NCBI GenBank assembly: GCA_008360975.2
Contig: VLJF02000033.1
Span: 3,720,001-3,784,000 of the forward strand
DNA length: 64,000 nt
Direction: 5' to 3'
Source: Lichenostomus cassidix
Taxonomy: Eukaryota; Chordata; Aves; Passeriformes; Meliphagidae
Both the position numbers and the translations under genes were made by a program. Positions 48,880-59,327 of the stretch are shown piece after piece (positions within the stretch are counted from its first letter, which is position 1; each line of letters starts with the position of its first letter). Under the pieces are notes generated by a model. It did not search any database. It was not told the origin of the DNA and saw nothing but the letters and a program-made list of their open reading frames with translations.

Positions 48880-49500
48880 AGGGCCACAGGGGATTGGGGT
48901 CACAGCCAGCTCATGACACTGCCACCCCTCAGGGACAGAAATCCTTCTCCTGCTCCAGCCTGGGAACACAGTCCCTAAAAAAGGGATCCCAAAAGTCTCA
49001 CCAGGAACCACTTCCATGGCTCTGCAGGAGCTTCCCATGGCTCAGGGTCTCTCTCAGTATGTCCTGCTCTGACCTGAGCTCCGGCCGGGACTGCAGGAAG
49101 GTCTTTGCCCTATTCTGACCTCAGCCACAACAATTCCTTGGCCTCCTGCCCAGTCAGGCACAGAGCCAAGAGCTCAGTTCTTGTTCAAGTTGTGATTTCG
49201 GAGAAATGGAGTAACCGAAACTGCTTTTCTGTGACGTTACTGAGCCCCGCCCCTCGCTCCTATTGGCTGGTTTGTCCCACCACGCCTCCTTCTCGAGCGC
49301 TGATTGGTCAGAACGCGCTGCTTGGTCAGAATAAATGTTCCATCCCCTTCACTCTGCTCAGCCGTTCTAGTTTGAGCTTCACAGGAGTTAAGGAGATGTC
49401 TGTGCGGTCCGGGAGCCTCAGGGGTTTGCTCATCGTTTGCTCATCGTCTACTCTACAGTCTGTCGAGAAAATGGCTCTGAATCTGCGCTGGAAAATGGAC
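48880..49500. promoter_or_regulatory. 5' region of lectin E with CCAAT block
   Basis: A double-CCAAT module with a GC box at 49245-49330 (pointing left) lies just before a leader exon-like segment. The shared CpG first-exon module and the minisatellite found before A-D are absent, so gene E appears to have a different promoter. Confidence 0.5.
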
Positions 49501-49565
49501 GCGATATGAGCGTGCCACCACCTCTGCTGATGTCTCAGGAGTGAGATCCGTCATCTAAGTAGGCA

Positions 49566-51381
49566 ATGAGTGAAGATATGGCCAGTGGATTAAGCTCCAG
49601 TGGTGCACAGCCTGCTGGGGATGCAAATATCCCTCGGGTGGAAGATCCTGTTTATCAGAGGCAGAACAGAGAGAACTGTAAGTCTCTAAAGAGTCAAAGG
49701 CATGACAGTGCCTATGGCTCCAGCAATGATAGTGCAGAGGATCTCCTGGATACTGAGGACAAGTCAGGAGTCAAGCATGCAGAGCTGCCTCAGCTGCAGG
49801 ATCCTGCTGAGCACAAGTGGAGAGATTGGATTTGGGAAGTCTGCAATGAGGATAATGATGTTTTTGAGATTCCCGAGGATGCCCTGGGTCCCAAGAATGG
49901 ATCAGCAATTAAGGGCACAGAGCTGCCTCAGCTGTCAGACCCTGCTGGGCACAGGCAGGGAGAAGCTGCTTCTCTGATGGGGCAGAGTGAATCCCAGCCC
50001 AGGAATGGGACTGGAGAGAAGTGCCAGGATGGATCAGCAACCAGGAATAAACAGAAAAGAACCTGCAGAGGATATCTGGGTGAGTGCAGAGCCAGTGCTG
50101 TGGCCGGTAGGGAGGGGACAATGGACAGTGTGAGCCCAGGAGCACAGGGCTGGCAGGGTGTGGCTGTGTCCAGGGCTATGAAAGAGGCCTTGTGCTCTGC
50201 TGGGACTGACAGCTCTTAGTGCCTTTGGGCTTGGGCAGTTCTGCTGTAGGCTGTCCCCTGTCCCCTGGCTGTGTCCCTGTTTGTCCCCGGTCAGTGTCCC
50301 TGTCCTTTATCTCTCCTGCTTCCAGCTGAGTGAGGGGCAAATGGGCGGAGAGTTGCTTCCTGCTCAGGGCAGCCCCATCCTCACAGTCCGTGCCCCTTTC
50401 CAGCTCCTGCTGAGTGGATCAGATCCCATCCCAAGGTCACCCTGGCTGTGCTGACTCTGCTCCTGCTCCTGGCTGTGGCTCTGGCGGTGTCCTTGGCTGC
50501 AGTGTCAGGTAAGGAGGAGCAGCAGCCTCAGCCCAACCCCTCGGGGCACTGCGGGCTCACTGCTCCCTCACGGCCGGGATCGTCCCTCAGCCCCGCTCTG
50601 ACCAATCAGCGCGGGAGAACGAGGAGTGACGGCTGAATCAGCCAATCGTGACGGGTAGAGGGTTTGAGCGGGAAAACCAGCCAATGGGAGCTCGGGCTGC
50701 TCCGTGAGGGGAGAATCCTCAGACCTTCTGCTGTTCGCTCTGCAGGGAGAATGGACAGAGAAACTCCAGTTATCCCAGTTACTCCGGTTACATCTGACAC
50801 TCCTCTGCTGCTGGCCTGTCCCAATGACTGGGTTGGGTACAACGGGTTCTGCTACTTCCTCTCGAGGGATCGTTGCTCCTGGGATCAGGCTAAGGCTCGG
50901 TGCTCTGAGCTCAACACCTCCCTGGCTGTGGTCAATGACAAGGAAATGGTGAGTGAGGAGTTTGGGGTGGCTGAGGGGAGGCTGGGGAGCTTCTGGCCCA
51001 GCAGTGCAGCTGTGACTGCTGGCTCCTCTCTCCTTGCCAGGAATTCTTCTTCTGCCTCAGCAAAAACAATGATTACTGGCTCGGGCTGCACAGACAGGAC
51101 CAGCGGCTGCAGTGGGTGGATGGCAGCAACTTCAACTCCTCGTGAGTCCTGGGGGCACAGGCAGGGCCTGGGGGGCACAGGGGCACAAGGTGTCCCCCTG
51201 AGGTTCCAGCACTGTCTCTGCTCCTCCCTGCAGGGTTCGTCTCCTTGGCAATGCAGAGTGTGTGTTCCTTGCTGACAATATGCTGAGGAGTGGGAGCTGT
51301 TCAAATGACATGCAGTATATGTGCAGCAGACCGCAAACGCGCCTGGAACAGAGCATAGAGGGAGGATTTTCCCTGCGCTGA
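49566..51381 (+). CDS. CLEC2/B-lec-like type II lectin gene E, five coding exons
   Basis: Exons 49566-50079, 50404-50508, 50746-50948, 51041-51141, 51234-51381 join in frame to 356 residues. The start seen in A and D is followed by a stop here, so ATG 49566 begins a shorter tail of about 171 residues. It retains DSAYGS (47-52) and the ELPQ repeats. Exon 3 is longer than in A or D, giving a longer stalk rich in Pro-Val-Thr. The lectin domain has CPNDWVGYNGFCYF, DYWLGLHRQDQRLQWVDG, ECVFLADN and YMCSR. Where A stops, a base change in E extends the C terminus by about 11 residues. Splice sites are consensus. The family role is a membrane ligand for NKR-P1-type receptors. Confidence 0.9.
50540..50720 (+). 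promoter_or_regulatory. Double-CCAAT module in intron of lectin E
   Basis: ACCAATCAG near 50601, GAGTGACGG near 50624, CCAAT near 50642 and 50680, in sense orientation as in the other lectin genes. Confidence 0.5.
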
Positions 51382-52604
51382 GCAGTCAAAGGTTCTTTTC
51401 TTTCTTCCCAGCACAGGGATTTCCTTCCTCAGCTGCAGCACCTGCCTTGCATTGACCCTCAGGGTCACCTCAGTGTTTGTTCTCATGATCAGTGAGATCT
51501 AAGGGAACTCAGTGCCTCTTAGAGTTCCCTTTCTTCCTCATCTCAAGGTGATGAACATGCAGGAGGAGGAAATGATGTGTGTGAGAAAGGTCCTCTCGCT
51601 ATTTAAAGTTTTAAAGAATTTATTCACTCATTTCTATAGCAGAAAACAATAATAAGGTGCTTTGAATGGCTCTCTACCTTTACAGAAAGGGAAGTGCAGC
51701 ACTGGGTGTGGCTCAGATAACCGGTAGCCAGAAAGCCTTGAGGGCTGTGTGGCTACATTTCATTCCCCACAAATCTCACCCTATCATCTCCCCTAAGCTC
51801 TCCCCGAAGGTTTGAGATGATTAGCTGGAGATTCTGTCAGTCCTTTCAATTGTATTGTTGCTTGCTTTTAGTTCTCTGGGATCTTGCCATAGGCTGCTCT
51901 TCACCCCATGATCTCCTTGCATTTATCCCTTGATGCAAAAATCCCATCAAACTCCTCCTTCGATTACATCCCCAGTATTCTAGAACATTCTAATCCTCCC
52001 TATCATTGAAATACATTATGTACCTAAGCTATAACTATCATTAACTTACAACAGGGGTGTTAATTGGACACACTCTCAACTGCCCAAAAATACAACCATT
52101 TGCAACAAACTCATTGTCCTTCCACAAATGTATGATAATAACAGCCATTAGAACCACTTAGATCATAACCCCTCCCAGGACTAATCTTGTTTCCATTTGC
52201 AACAAACTCATTATCCTTCCACAAATGTACAATAATAACAACCATTAGAACCACTTTGATCATAACCCCTCCCAGGACTAATCCTGTTTCTCTTGCACAA
52301 CATATTTCTATAGTGATCTTTTCTATATGCACGGGTATAATGCTGTGGAAACAGATTTCAAAAACAGTCTCCTAACACTGTATTTCTACACTAATCTTGT
52401 GCATATACATTGATATGTACTTCTTTGCATACAGACTATGAACAGGTGCTTCCATATGAACGTGACCTTCCTTGGTGCAATAATGCCAAGGTGTGGATTT
52501 GACCCCACAGGGACCATTTCCTTAAGAGCTGTGGGTCCCTCCTAACTCAGAGCATTCTTTGAGATGTCCCTGTGTGACCACTATCAGTATTTGTGGTGAC
52601 AATA
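51382..52604. other. 3' flank of lectin E
   Basis: Inverted counterpart of 4.83-6.05 kb. It includes a local direct duplication of about 75 bases near 52.09-52.26 kb containing TCCTTCCACAAATGT. No gene seen. Confidence 0.55.
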
Positions 52605-52639
52605 TGTAAGGGTCGATCCAAGAATCGAGTTCTGTCTCA

Positions 52640-52830
52640 ACATTTCTCATCAGAAACTACAGGTGCAGGACTTACACAGAGAATGCTTTGTGCTTACCCA
52701 AAGCTGGTATGGAGCGAATGCTTTGTACCTGCCTAAGGTGGTACAGAACAAAGACTTTGCACCTGCCTGAGTTGATACAGAAGAAAGGCCTTGTGCCTGC
52801 CAAAGCAGGTATGTGACGAAGGCTTTGCAC
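52640..52830 (+). repeat. Tandem repeats in the U3 region of the LTR
   Basis: Four to five degenerate copies of a roughly 40-base unit containing 'gctttgtacctgcc' or 'ctttgcacctgcc'. The same array is in the 3' LTR at about 57.35-57.54 kb. A position upstream of the transcription start suggests an enhancer. Confidence 0.6.
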
Positions 52831-53855
52831 CCGTTGCCCTGACACCCATTGTGAAAAACCTGCTGAGCATGCCTCGGACACTCCTCCCTTGACCCTGCCA
52901 AGTGGAGTTTGGCAAATCTCCACAAGAATTAAGGGGGGGCAAAGGCAGCTGGCAAGGAGGGACCAGGTATATGGACTAGCATAAAAGACAGCGCTGGAAT
53001 AGCTGAACTCCGAAGATCTTCCCCGCCGAAAGATCACATTGATCTTTGCAGAGGTCAAGGAACGCCGACTGGACAGGACTCCAGGGACGCCGGACGTCTG
53101 TGGAGCCGTGGTGGTAGCTATAGCCCCTTTCCTTCCCTTTCCTCCCCATCTTTTCCCAATTTTCTCTCTTTCTCTCTCTATCGCAGGCCACTTTATAGGC
53201 CAAATTAATAAAGTTCCCCCTTGGATTGAAATTTAACTCCCTTGACTTGTTGCATTTTGTGGTTTCTTTTCTTTTTGCACTCTGAGATCGTAGCTGGTAT
53301 CAACCATCACGCGTCTGCTTACGAGTGGACCGTGACATAAATTGGTGTCACGGACAGGATCCTGATAGAGGCTGAGGGACAAAACCCCTCAAAACTAATT
53401 TTTGAGGACTCTATTGGGATTCCAGCTATCAGGACTTAGAGTGCAAAAAAAAGGGGAGTTAAATTTTTGTTTTAGTGACACCTGAGAAAGGGTAAGAGTG
53501 GCAATTGGCAAGTATCTAATTTTCTCAAGTAGATTTGAGCTGTTTTTGTTGGTTTTGAAGTTGTTTTGTTTTAGGATTAAGGATTTGTTTCTCAAGTGAA
53601 TTTTGAGCTGTTGTGGTTGTATTGTTTTTGAAATTGTTTCAGGATTGAGAATTTGTTTCTCAAATGAATTTTGAGCTGTTTTGAATTTTTTTTTTTTTGA
53701 ACTTGTTTTGTTTCAGGATAGATTTGAGCTGGTTTTTGTTGTTATATTGTTTTGAGGTTGTCTTGTTTCTGAATCAGGATAGAGAAAAATGTTTCTCAAG
53801 TGGATTTGAGTTGTTTTTGTTGTTGGTTTTATTTCTGAGTTAGGATAAGGAAAAG

Positions 53856-54494
53856 ATGCCTGGCAAACAGGAGAAGAGAGATTCTCAGTTGGTGGATGAT
53901 AAAGATGTATTATTTACATTTTTGGCTAAATATGGTGCTCAACCCTCTCCTATTGGGGACGATTGGGCTCGAGAGAATTGGAAAAATATGCAGAGTATTG
54001 TAGATCAGATTTCTCTGCTACAGAATGAGGCTAAGGTTAAGTTTTTACTACCAGGAAAAAGCAAGACAATAGTCTGTTCTGTTTTGGGTGCCAGCTTGAT
54101 CGCAGCCATTGAAGACTGTCATAGGCAGCGTAGTAATGAAGAGAAAATCATAGAATCCTTAGAAAACCTGGTGCGCTGTCACCAAACAACAATTTCCAAA
54201 CTGGAAAAGGAATTAGAGTGCAAGGAAGAAGAAAACCATTCCTTAAGGGCTGCTCTTGAAGTAAATCACACTAATTCACAGAACACTAGTTCACAAGACA
54301 CAGTATCATCGGGATCAATTAACCCGATATATCCACAGAAGGAATTGGAACAGATGAAAAAACTTGATGAAAATCCCCCTTATTTAAGACCCTTATTCAA
54401 AACTGAATTTTCTTACCCTAATGATGAAGATACAGACCCCCACATAACCACCTTGGAAACGCCCTATCCTGCCACTAAACTAGCCAAGTTATAA
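53856..54494 (+). CDS. gag: Provirus gag, N-terminal part
   Basis: Starts at a clear ATG about 500 bases after the primer-binding site and runs 212 codons. The middle third is strongly charged with heptad character, so a coiled coil is likely, and the C-terminal part is proline- and acid-rich. It fits a matrix-side gag product. It ends at TAA, and the capsid part resumes in the next frame at 54537, so gag is split. Confidence 0.65.
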   Translation: MPGKQEKRDSQLVDDKDVLFTFLAKYGAQPSPIGDDWARENWKNMQSIVDQISLLQNEAKVKFLLPGKSKTIVCSVLGASLIAAIEDCHRQRSNEEKIIESLENLVRCHQTTISKLEKELECKEEENHSLRAALEVNHTNSQNTSSQDTVSSGSINPIYPQKELEQMKKLDENPPYLRPLFKTEFSYPNDEDTDPHITTLETPYPATKLAKL

Positions 54495-54536
54495 AGGGAA
54501 TATGGGCATCTTATCAAAGAATCCAAAACAGAATAT

Positions 54537-55844
54537 GTGTCTTTAACTGGGGGTGACCAAATACAATTGAGTGAAAAGGAGGCTGAGGGTTACTGGGGCC
54601 ACGGAGTTTTCTTAACAACAGGTGATCTCTGGACCCCATGGTCTCTAACTCAGCATGCTGCTTACTGGGCTGGAGGGTTAAACCCTCTGGACAGGGGAGA
54701 CCCCTTGGCAATAACAGGCACAGCTGACCAATTACTAGAAAGTGTACATAAAGCTGCTTGCCTACAAATGATACATGAGAGAAAACTAATTCCTGGATGT
54801 GAATCACCAATGATGTTACCTGTTAACCCTGAAATTATGACTGCCTTAATAAGGGGGCTCCCCGAGTCACTCAAAGCCACGGGGATAAGTCTTCAGAGAA
54901 CCATAGCGTCAATGGGTCTGGTGGAAAGATTGGAAAGTTTTATGTGCAGAGGTGATAATAGCAGAAATACAGGCAGTACCAATACAGACTCTTACACAAA
55001 TTCCTCTGACTTTTCAACACCAGCCCCGCTAAGTAACAAACCTCACCCTAGACCTAAAGTCTGGACATGGGGGGAGGTAACACAAGGATTAGCTGATTAC
55101 AATAAAAAATACTGTCCTGTGGAGCCTTTAGAAGAGAGATCAAGAGATATCCAGCAAGTAGGAGTTCAAAATGCACTGCCCTGCCCCAGCAAAACTATGG
55201 ATGTTGCCAAGGAACTGTCACAGCCTAAACCCCTTTCTGTCCAACTTGATTGGTGGCGTTTAGGACTTAAAAAAGGAATTCCTAGAGATTTGATGGATGG
55301 TTTACCTTTAGAAAAATTGTGCAAACTGGTAACTCAGTGGCGTGTGACAAAACCACCTTCCTCTGTGAAAGAAAGTGCACCTGTCGCAGCTTGTGCCCCC
55401 CCTTTCGTGGATGGTGCAGACAAGACATCAAAGCAAACTTTTTTCTCCAGAACAGGCAAACTAGGATCTCCATTTCCTAGTGGTGGGCAGGGAAGTGGAG
55501 AATGGATCTATGTTAAACAGCTCACCAAAACAGAAAAAGGAGATGTGTTAAAAACAGCTATCGTGGGATTTTATTCTCGCAGTTTTAAGGATGCTGAGAA
55601 AAGGTATACTGCTTGGGAGAAAGGCTTGTTTGTGGTAAGCCTGGCTTTCATTGAAGTCGATGCACAGATTGAGCATTTCTGCGATGTGTTTTCTGTAACA
55701 GAAGAAGCCTCAAAGAACCTTTCTATCCAAGAAACAGAGAGCCTGGATATCAACCAAGATAAACCTTCCTCAGTCATCCGGGTGGCCCCTCCTTTTTCCC
55801 AACACCAAACAATAAATGCCTGGTTTATTGTTCCATCATTTTAA
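54537..55844 (+). CDS. Provirus capsid-region frame fused to an RNase H fragment
   Basis: An open frame of 435 codons. The first 140 residues resemble the capsid part of gag. The middle is rich in polar residues. Near residues 340-375 a stretch with FYSRSFKDAEKRYTAWEKGL matches the start of a retroviral RNase H region. Protease, most of reverse transcriptase and integrase are absent, so a deletion has joined gag to pol in one frame. The product, if any, is not enzymatic. Confidence 0.6.
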   Translation: MSLTGGDQIQLSEKEAEGYWGHGVFLTTGDLWTPWSLTQHAAYWAGGLNPLDRGDPLAITGTADQLLESVHKAACLQMIHERKLIPGCESPMMLPVNPEIMTALIRGLPESLKATGISLQRTIASMGLVERLESFMCRGDNSRNTGSTNTDSYTNSSDFSTPAPLSNKPHPRPKVWTWGEVTQGLADYNKKYCPVEPLEERSRDIQQVGVQNALPCPSKTMDVAKELSQPKPLSVQLDWWRLGLKKGIPRDLMDGLPLEKLCKLVTQWRVTKPPSSVKESAPVAACAPPFVDGADKTSKQTFFSRTGKLGSPFPSGGQGSGEWIYVKQLTKTEKGDVLKTAIVGFYSRSFKDAEKRYTAWEKGLFVVSLAFIEVDAQIEHFCDVFSVTEEASKNLSIQETESLDINQDKPSSVIRVAPPFSQHQTINAWFIVPSF

Positions 55845-56042
55845 TTCCCTTTTGCCTGAAAAGGGCAAGGTCTCTATTTTTTGTTTTTGCAGGAGAGCCC
55901 TGTGGGACTTTAAGAATTTCTGTAGAAGAAATATGAATAAAAATTGAAGACTTAAATCTGAAAATGGCCTACAAAATTTTCATTATATTGCTCATACTTT
56001 TCTGCATTACACCTTCTTCCTATAACCAAAAATAATAATGAA

Positions 56043-57116
56043 TTGCTTTGGTCTCAAGCCTTCATAGAATATTCTAGCTCTTCCAGAAATTATCCCAAAA
56101 ATAACCATCCAAATTTGGCTGTAGTTGTAATGCATGATGACAAAATTTACCATTTGTCTGATTGGGTCTGGGATAAAAATGAGTGGGTTAGAACCCTACC
56201 TGGTATCCTTGATGAAAAAATTCAAGTGGGATGCAGAAAAGTGGAACCTGGTTTTCAATACCATTTATAATTGGAAACACCAGCCAACAACAAATATTAT
56301 TTAAACCAGAATGGTCTCTCAAAAAGGTTGCTCCCTTTTCTCCTGGAGATGAATGTCGAGAGACCTGACTGGTGTTTTTAGGAACTAGATTGGGAGTTCT
56401 AAAAAGCATTGATTCAGAGGTATTATTGAATAAATTGGCTACTGCAACTTTTGATCTGACAAAAATGCAACAGACTTTAAGAAGGCATTTTTCCTACAGA
56501 AATCTGAAAAATAAATTGGGCTAGTACTAACAATTTTGAAAAGAACCTCCAATCTTGGTGGAAGTTAGTAAATTTTACCTATAATCATGTTAGTAACACT
56601 GCTACAGCTTATGTGTTAACTATTCACAATGCTTCAGTATCTATGATTTATCCTGTTTTTGCATTAGGCTTGAATCACAATGGGACTATACTCTATCCTT
56701 TTGAGCACAGAGCATGGGCCCAAAAGGTGAATGATAAATGGCAAATGATAGACCTGGAATCCTGCATTGTGTGGGAACAACTAGGAATTATCTTTGAAAG
56801 TAGCACCATCAGAGATTTTTGTTTAGACACTGACCAAAAAGTTTGCCATTTTGAAGTTTGTCCTGAAGTTAACCCTAAAAGTGTAATAATCTATATGGGC
56901 AAAGGTTGTGTATGCTTAAGAACTGCTTGTAGTAATTTCACAGTAAGAAATGTAATAGCTTATACCAGTAATCGTACAAATATTTGTATTTGTAATTCTA
57001 CTGAAATCACGGGATGTGACTTCTCTTACTCAGCTCCAGTCGCTTCCCACCAAATTCTGAAATCTGATATCACATTGATTCATATTGAGCAAGCTGCATG
57101 GCAAAAAGTAATGTAA
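56043..57116 (+). pseudogene. env: Envelope-like remnant of the deleted provirus
   Basis: Two open pieces (56043-56270 and 56613-57116) separated by stops. The second has several Asn-X-Ser/Thr sites and paired cysteines, as in a retroviral envelope ectodomain. It ends before any clear fusion peptide or membrane anchor. Position just before the 3' LTR supports the call. Non-functional as it stands. Confidence 0.5.
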
Positions 57117-58084
57117 AAATCTTTCCTATCTTGTTTCCCTTCCTTCCCTTCTCTCCCCTTCCCCCTTCCTTGGTGTTACCACCATGTGGTCCCGAAGACA
57201 ACTCATCCAGAAGATACCTAAATTGCAAAGAAAGACAACTCACCCAGAAGATGACTTATCATGAAGAAGTCAACTGGTCCTGAAGATAAATGTTGAGCCA
57301 CCAGGTGGTGTAAGGGTCGATCCAAGAATCGAGTTCTGTCTCAACATTTCTCATCAGAAACTACAGGTGCAGGACTTACACAGAGAATGCTTTGTACTTA
57401 CCCAAAGCTGGTACGGAGCGAATGCTTTGTACCTGCCTAAGGTGGTACAGAACAAAGACTTTGCACCTGCCTGAGTTGATACAGAACAAAGGCCTTGTGC
57501 TGCCAAAGCAGGTATGTGACGAAGGCTTTGCACCCGTTGCCCTGACACCCATTGTGAAAAACCTGCTGAGCATGCCTCGGACACTCCTCCCTTGGCCCTC
57601 AAGTGAAGTTTGGCAAATCTCCACAAGAATTAAGGGGGAGCAAAGGCAGGTGGCAAGGAGGGACCAGGTGTATGGACTAGCATAAAAGACAACTCTGGAG
57701 TGGCTGAACTCCGAAGATCTTCCCCACCGAAAGATCACATTGATCTTTGCAGAGGCCAAGGAACGCCGACTGACCGGGACTCCAGGGACGCCGGACGTCT
57801 GTGGAGCCGTGGTGGTAGCTATAGCCCCTTTCCTTCCCTTTCCTCCCCATCTTTTCCCAATTTTCTCTCTTTCTCTCTCTATCGCAGGCCGCATTATGGG
57901 CTAAATTAATAAAGTTCCCCCTTAGATTGAAATTTAACTCCCTTGACTTGTTGCATTTTGTGGTTTCTTTTCTTTTTGCACTCTGAGATCGTAGCTGGTA
58001 TGAACCATCACGCGTCTGCTTACGAGTGGACCGTGACACAATGTTACATAAAGAATAATTTACTCTGTTATTTTAATACATTTC

Positions 58085-58800
58085 AATAAACGCTTGTCAA
58101 GACCGCGCTGTCCCTCGTGTCCCCTCAGCACCTGCAGCCCTGTCCCTTGCCCTGCTGCCCCTGCCCCGGGGGCTTCAGCCGAGCCAGAGCCTCTTCCCAG
58201 TGCTCCCAGTGCTCCCAGTCCTTCCTAGCCTGGGCAAAAACCATTTGGGGAGTTTTCCGCCTGCAATCTCTCCCCTCCTCCGCTCAGCCCAAGGGGTTTG
58301 GGGAGATTTTGGCTTTTTGGGGGAAATGAAAGCGATGTGGGGACAAGGCGGGATTGTCCCTCAGCCGCGTTCTGACCAATCAGAGTTCGAGAACGAGGAG
58401 TGGCGGGAGATTCGGCCAATCAAAAGGAGAGATGGGGTTCGGGCGGGAAAATCAGCCAATGGGAGCGAGGGGCGGGCTTTGGGGGTTATATAAAAGGGTC
58501 TCTGAGGGGCTTGAATCTCCTCAGACCCTCAAAGTCAGACTCGGGATTGCCCTGGAATGTCCCGGGCTGGGCAGGAGGCCAAGGAACCACTGTGGTGAGT
58601 CCGGGATGGAGCAGAGACCTCCCTGCCGCCCCGGCAGGAGCAGGAGATACCTGGGAGAGACCCCGAGCCCGTGGGAAGCCCCTCAGAGCCATGGCAGTTG
58701 CTCCCGGCCTGTTCCTGAGGGACTCTGTGCGGTGCCTCACAGGATTCCCTCATTCCCTTGTGAAATTCTTCCCTCTGGCGGAGGCACTGGGCATTTCCAC
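58085..58800 (+). promoter_or_regulatory. TATA/CCAAT promoter module with first exon and donor
   Basis: Upstream GC-rich block, GACCAATCAG near 58374, further CCAAT boxes near 58418 and 58457, a TATATAAAA box near 58487, then an exon-like segment with an ATG near 58558 that ends at a consensus donor (GTGAGT at 58595). Same module as at 4.0, 14.0 and 37.7 kb. No downstream coding exon was recognised before the receptor gene on the other strand. Confidence 0.6.
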
Positions 58801-59244
58801 TTGAATTTGAGCTAATTTCATCGGGTTTGGGGACTTGGGGACATCGGCAGCACTGGATGGAGCCAGAGGCGCGGCGGGGGAAGTGCTGGAGGGGAATTTG
58901 GGGAGAGCAGAGCTTTGGGCTCTGCCGGAGCAGATCGGAGCGATCAGAGTTCACCACCAGCACTGCCTGCGGGTTCTGTCAGCTGTTATGGGGAGGAGGA
59001 TCAGCATTTGCAGCTCTTTAACTTCGGGAGAGCACAGTTCTCCTTTGACTCTCCCGGGGCACTCAGACCTTTCTGACCTCACTGACCCCAGCAGGGTCAA
59101 TGTCCTCCCATTTCCCTCCCAGGGTCTCTCGGACTTTTCTCCTGGAGAAAAACCTCACAGCCAAAAACCCCACAGCAGCTCTGGACCACACTGATGGAAA
59201 CAGCCGAGGAATCCCGAATTTACTGTTGGAGTAAATGTTGTAAT
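58800..59244. other. Intergenic spacer
   Basis: No coding potential recognised between the promoter module and the 3' end of the receptor gene. Confidence 0.5.
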
Positions 59245-59250
59245 TTTATT
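59245..59250 (-). promoter_or_regulatory. Poly(A) signal of the NKR-P1-like gene
   Basis: AATAAA on the minus strand (TTTATT on plus), about 80 bases after the stop codon. Confidence 0.7.
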
Positions 59251-59327
59251 CCAGTAAAAAAGTGACAGTAAATTTCCTGTTCCAGCCCATCTCCCACATC
59301 TCCCCCTAGTGTCTCTCCAGCTCCAGC

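Larger units (their letters stand above)
52605..58038 (+). mobile_element. Internally deleted class I-like provirus
   Basis: LTRs 52605-53337 and 57309-58038 are close copies starting TGTAAGG and ending CGTGACA. The flanks CAATA (52600-52604) and CAATG (58039-58043) look like a 5-bp duplication with one change. A candidate primer-binding site starts at 53343 (TGGTGTCACGGACAGGAT), with the tRNA not identified. Inside are gag, a small residue of pol and env-like pieces; most of pol is missing. It cannot move on its own. Confidence 0.85.
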
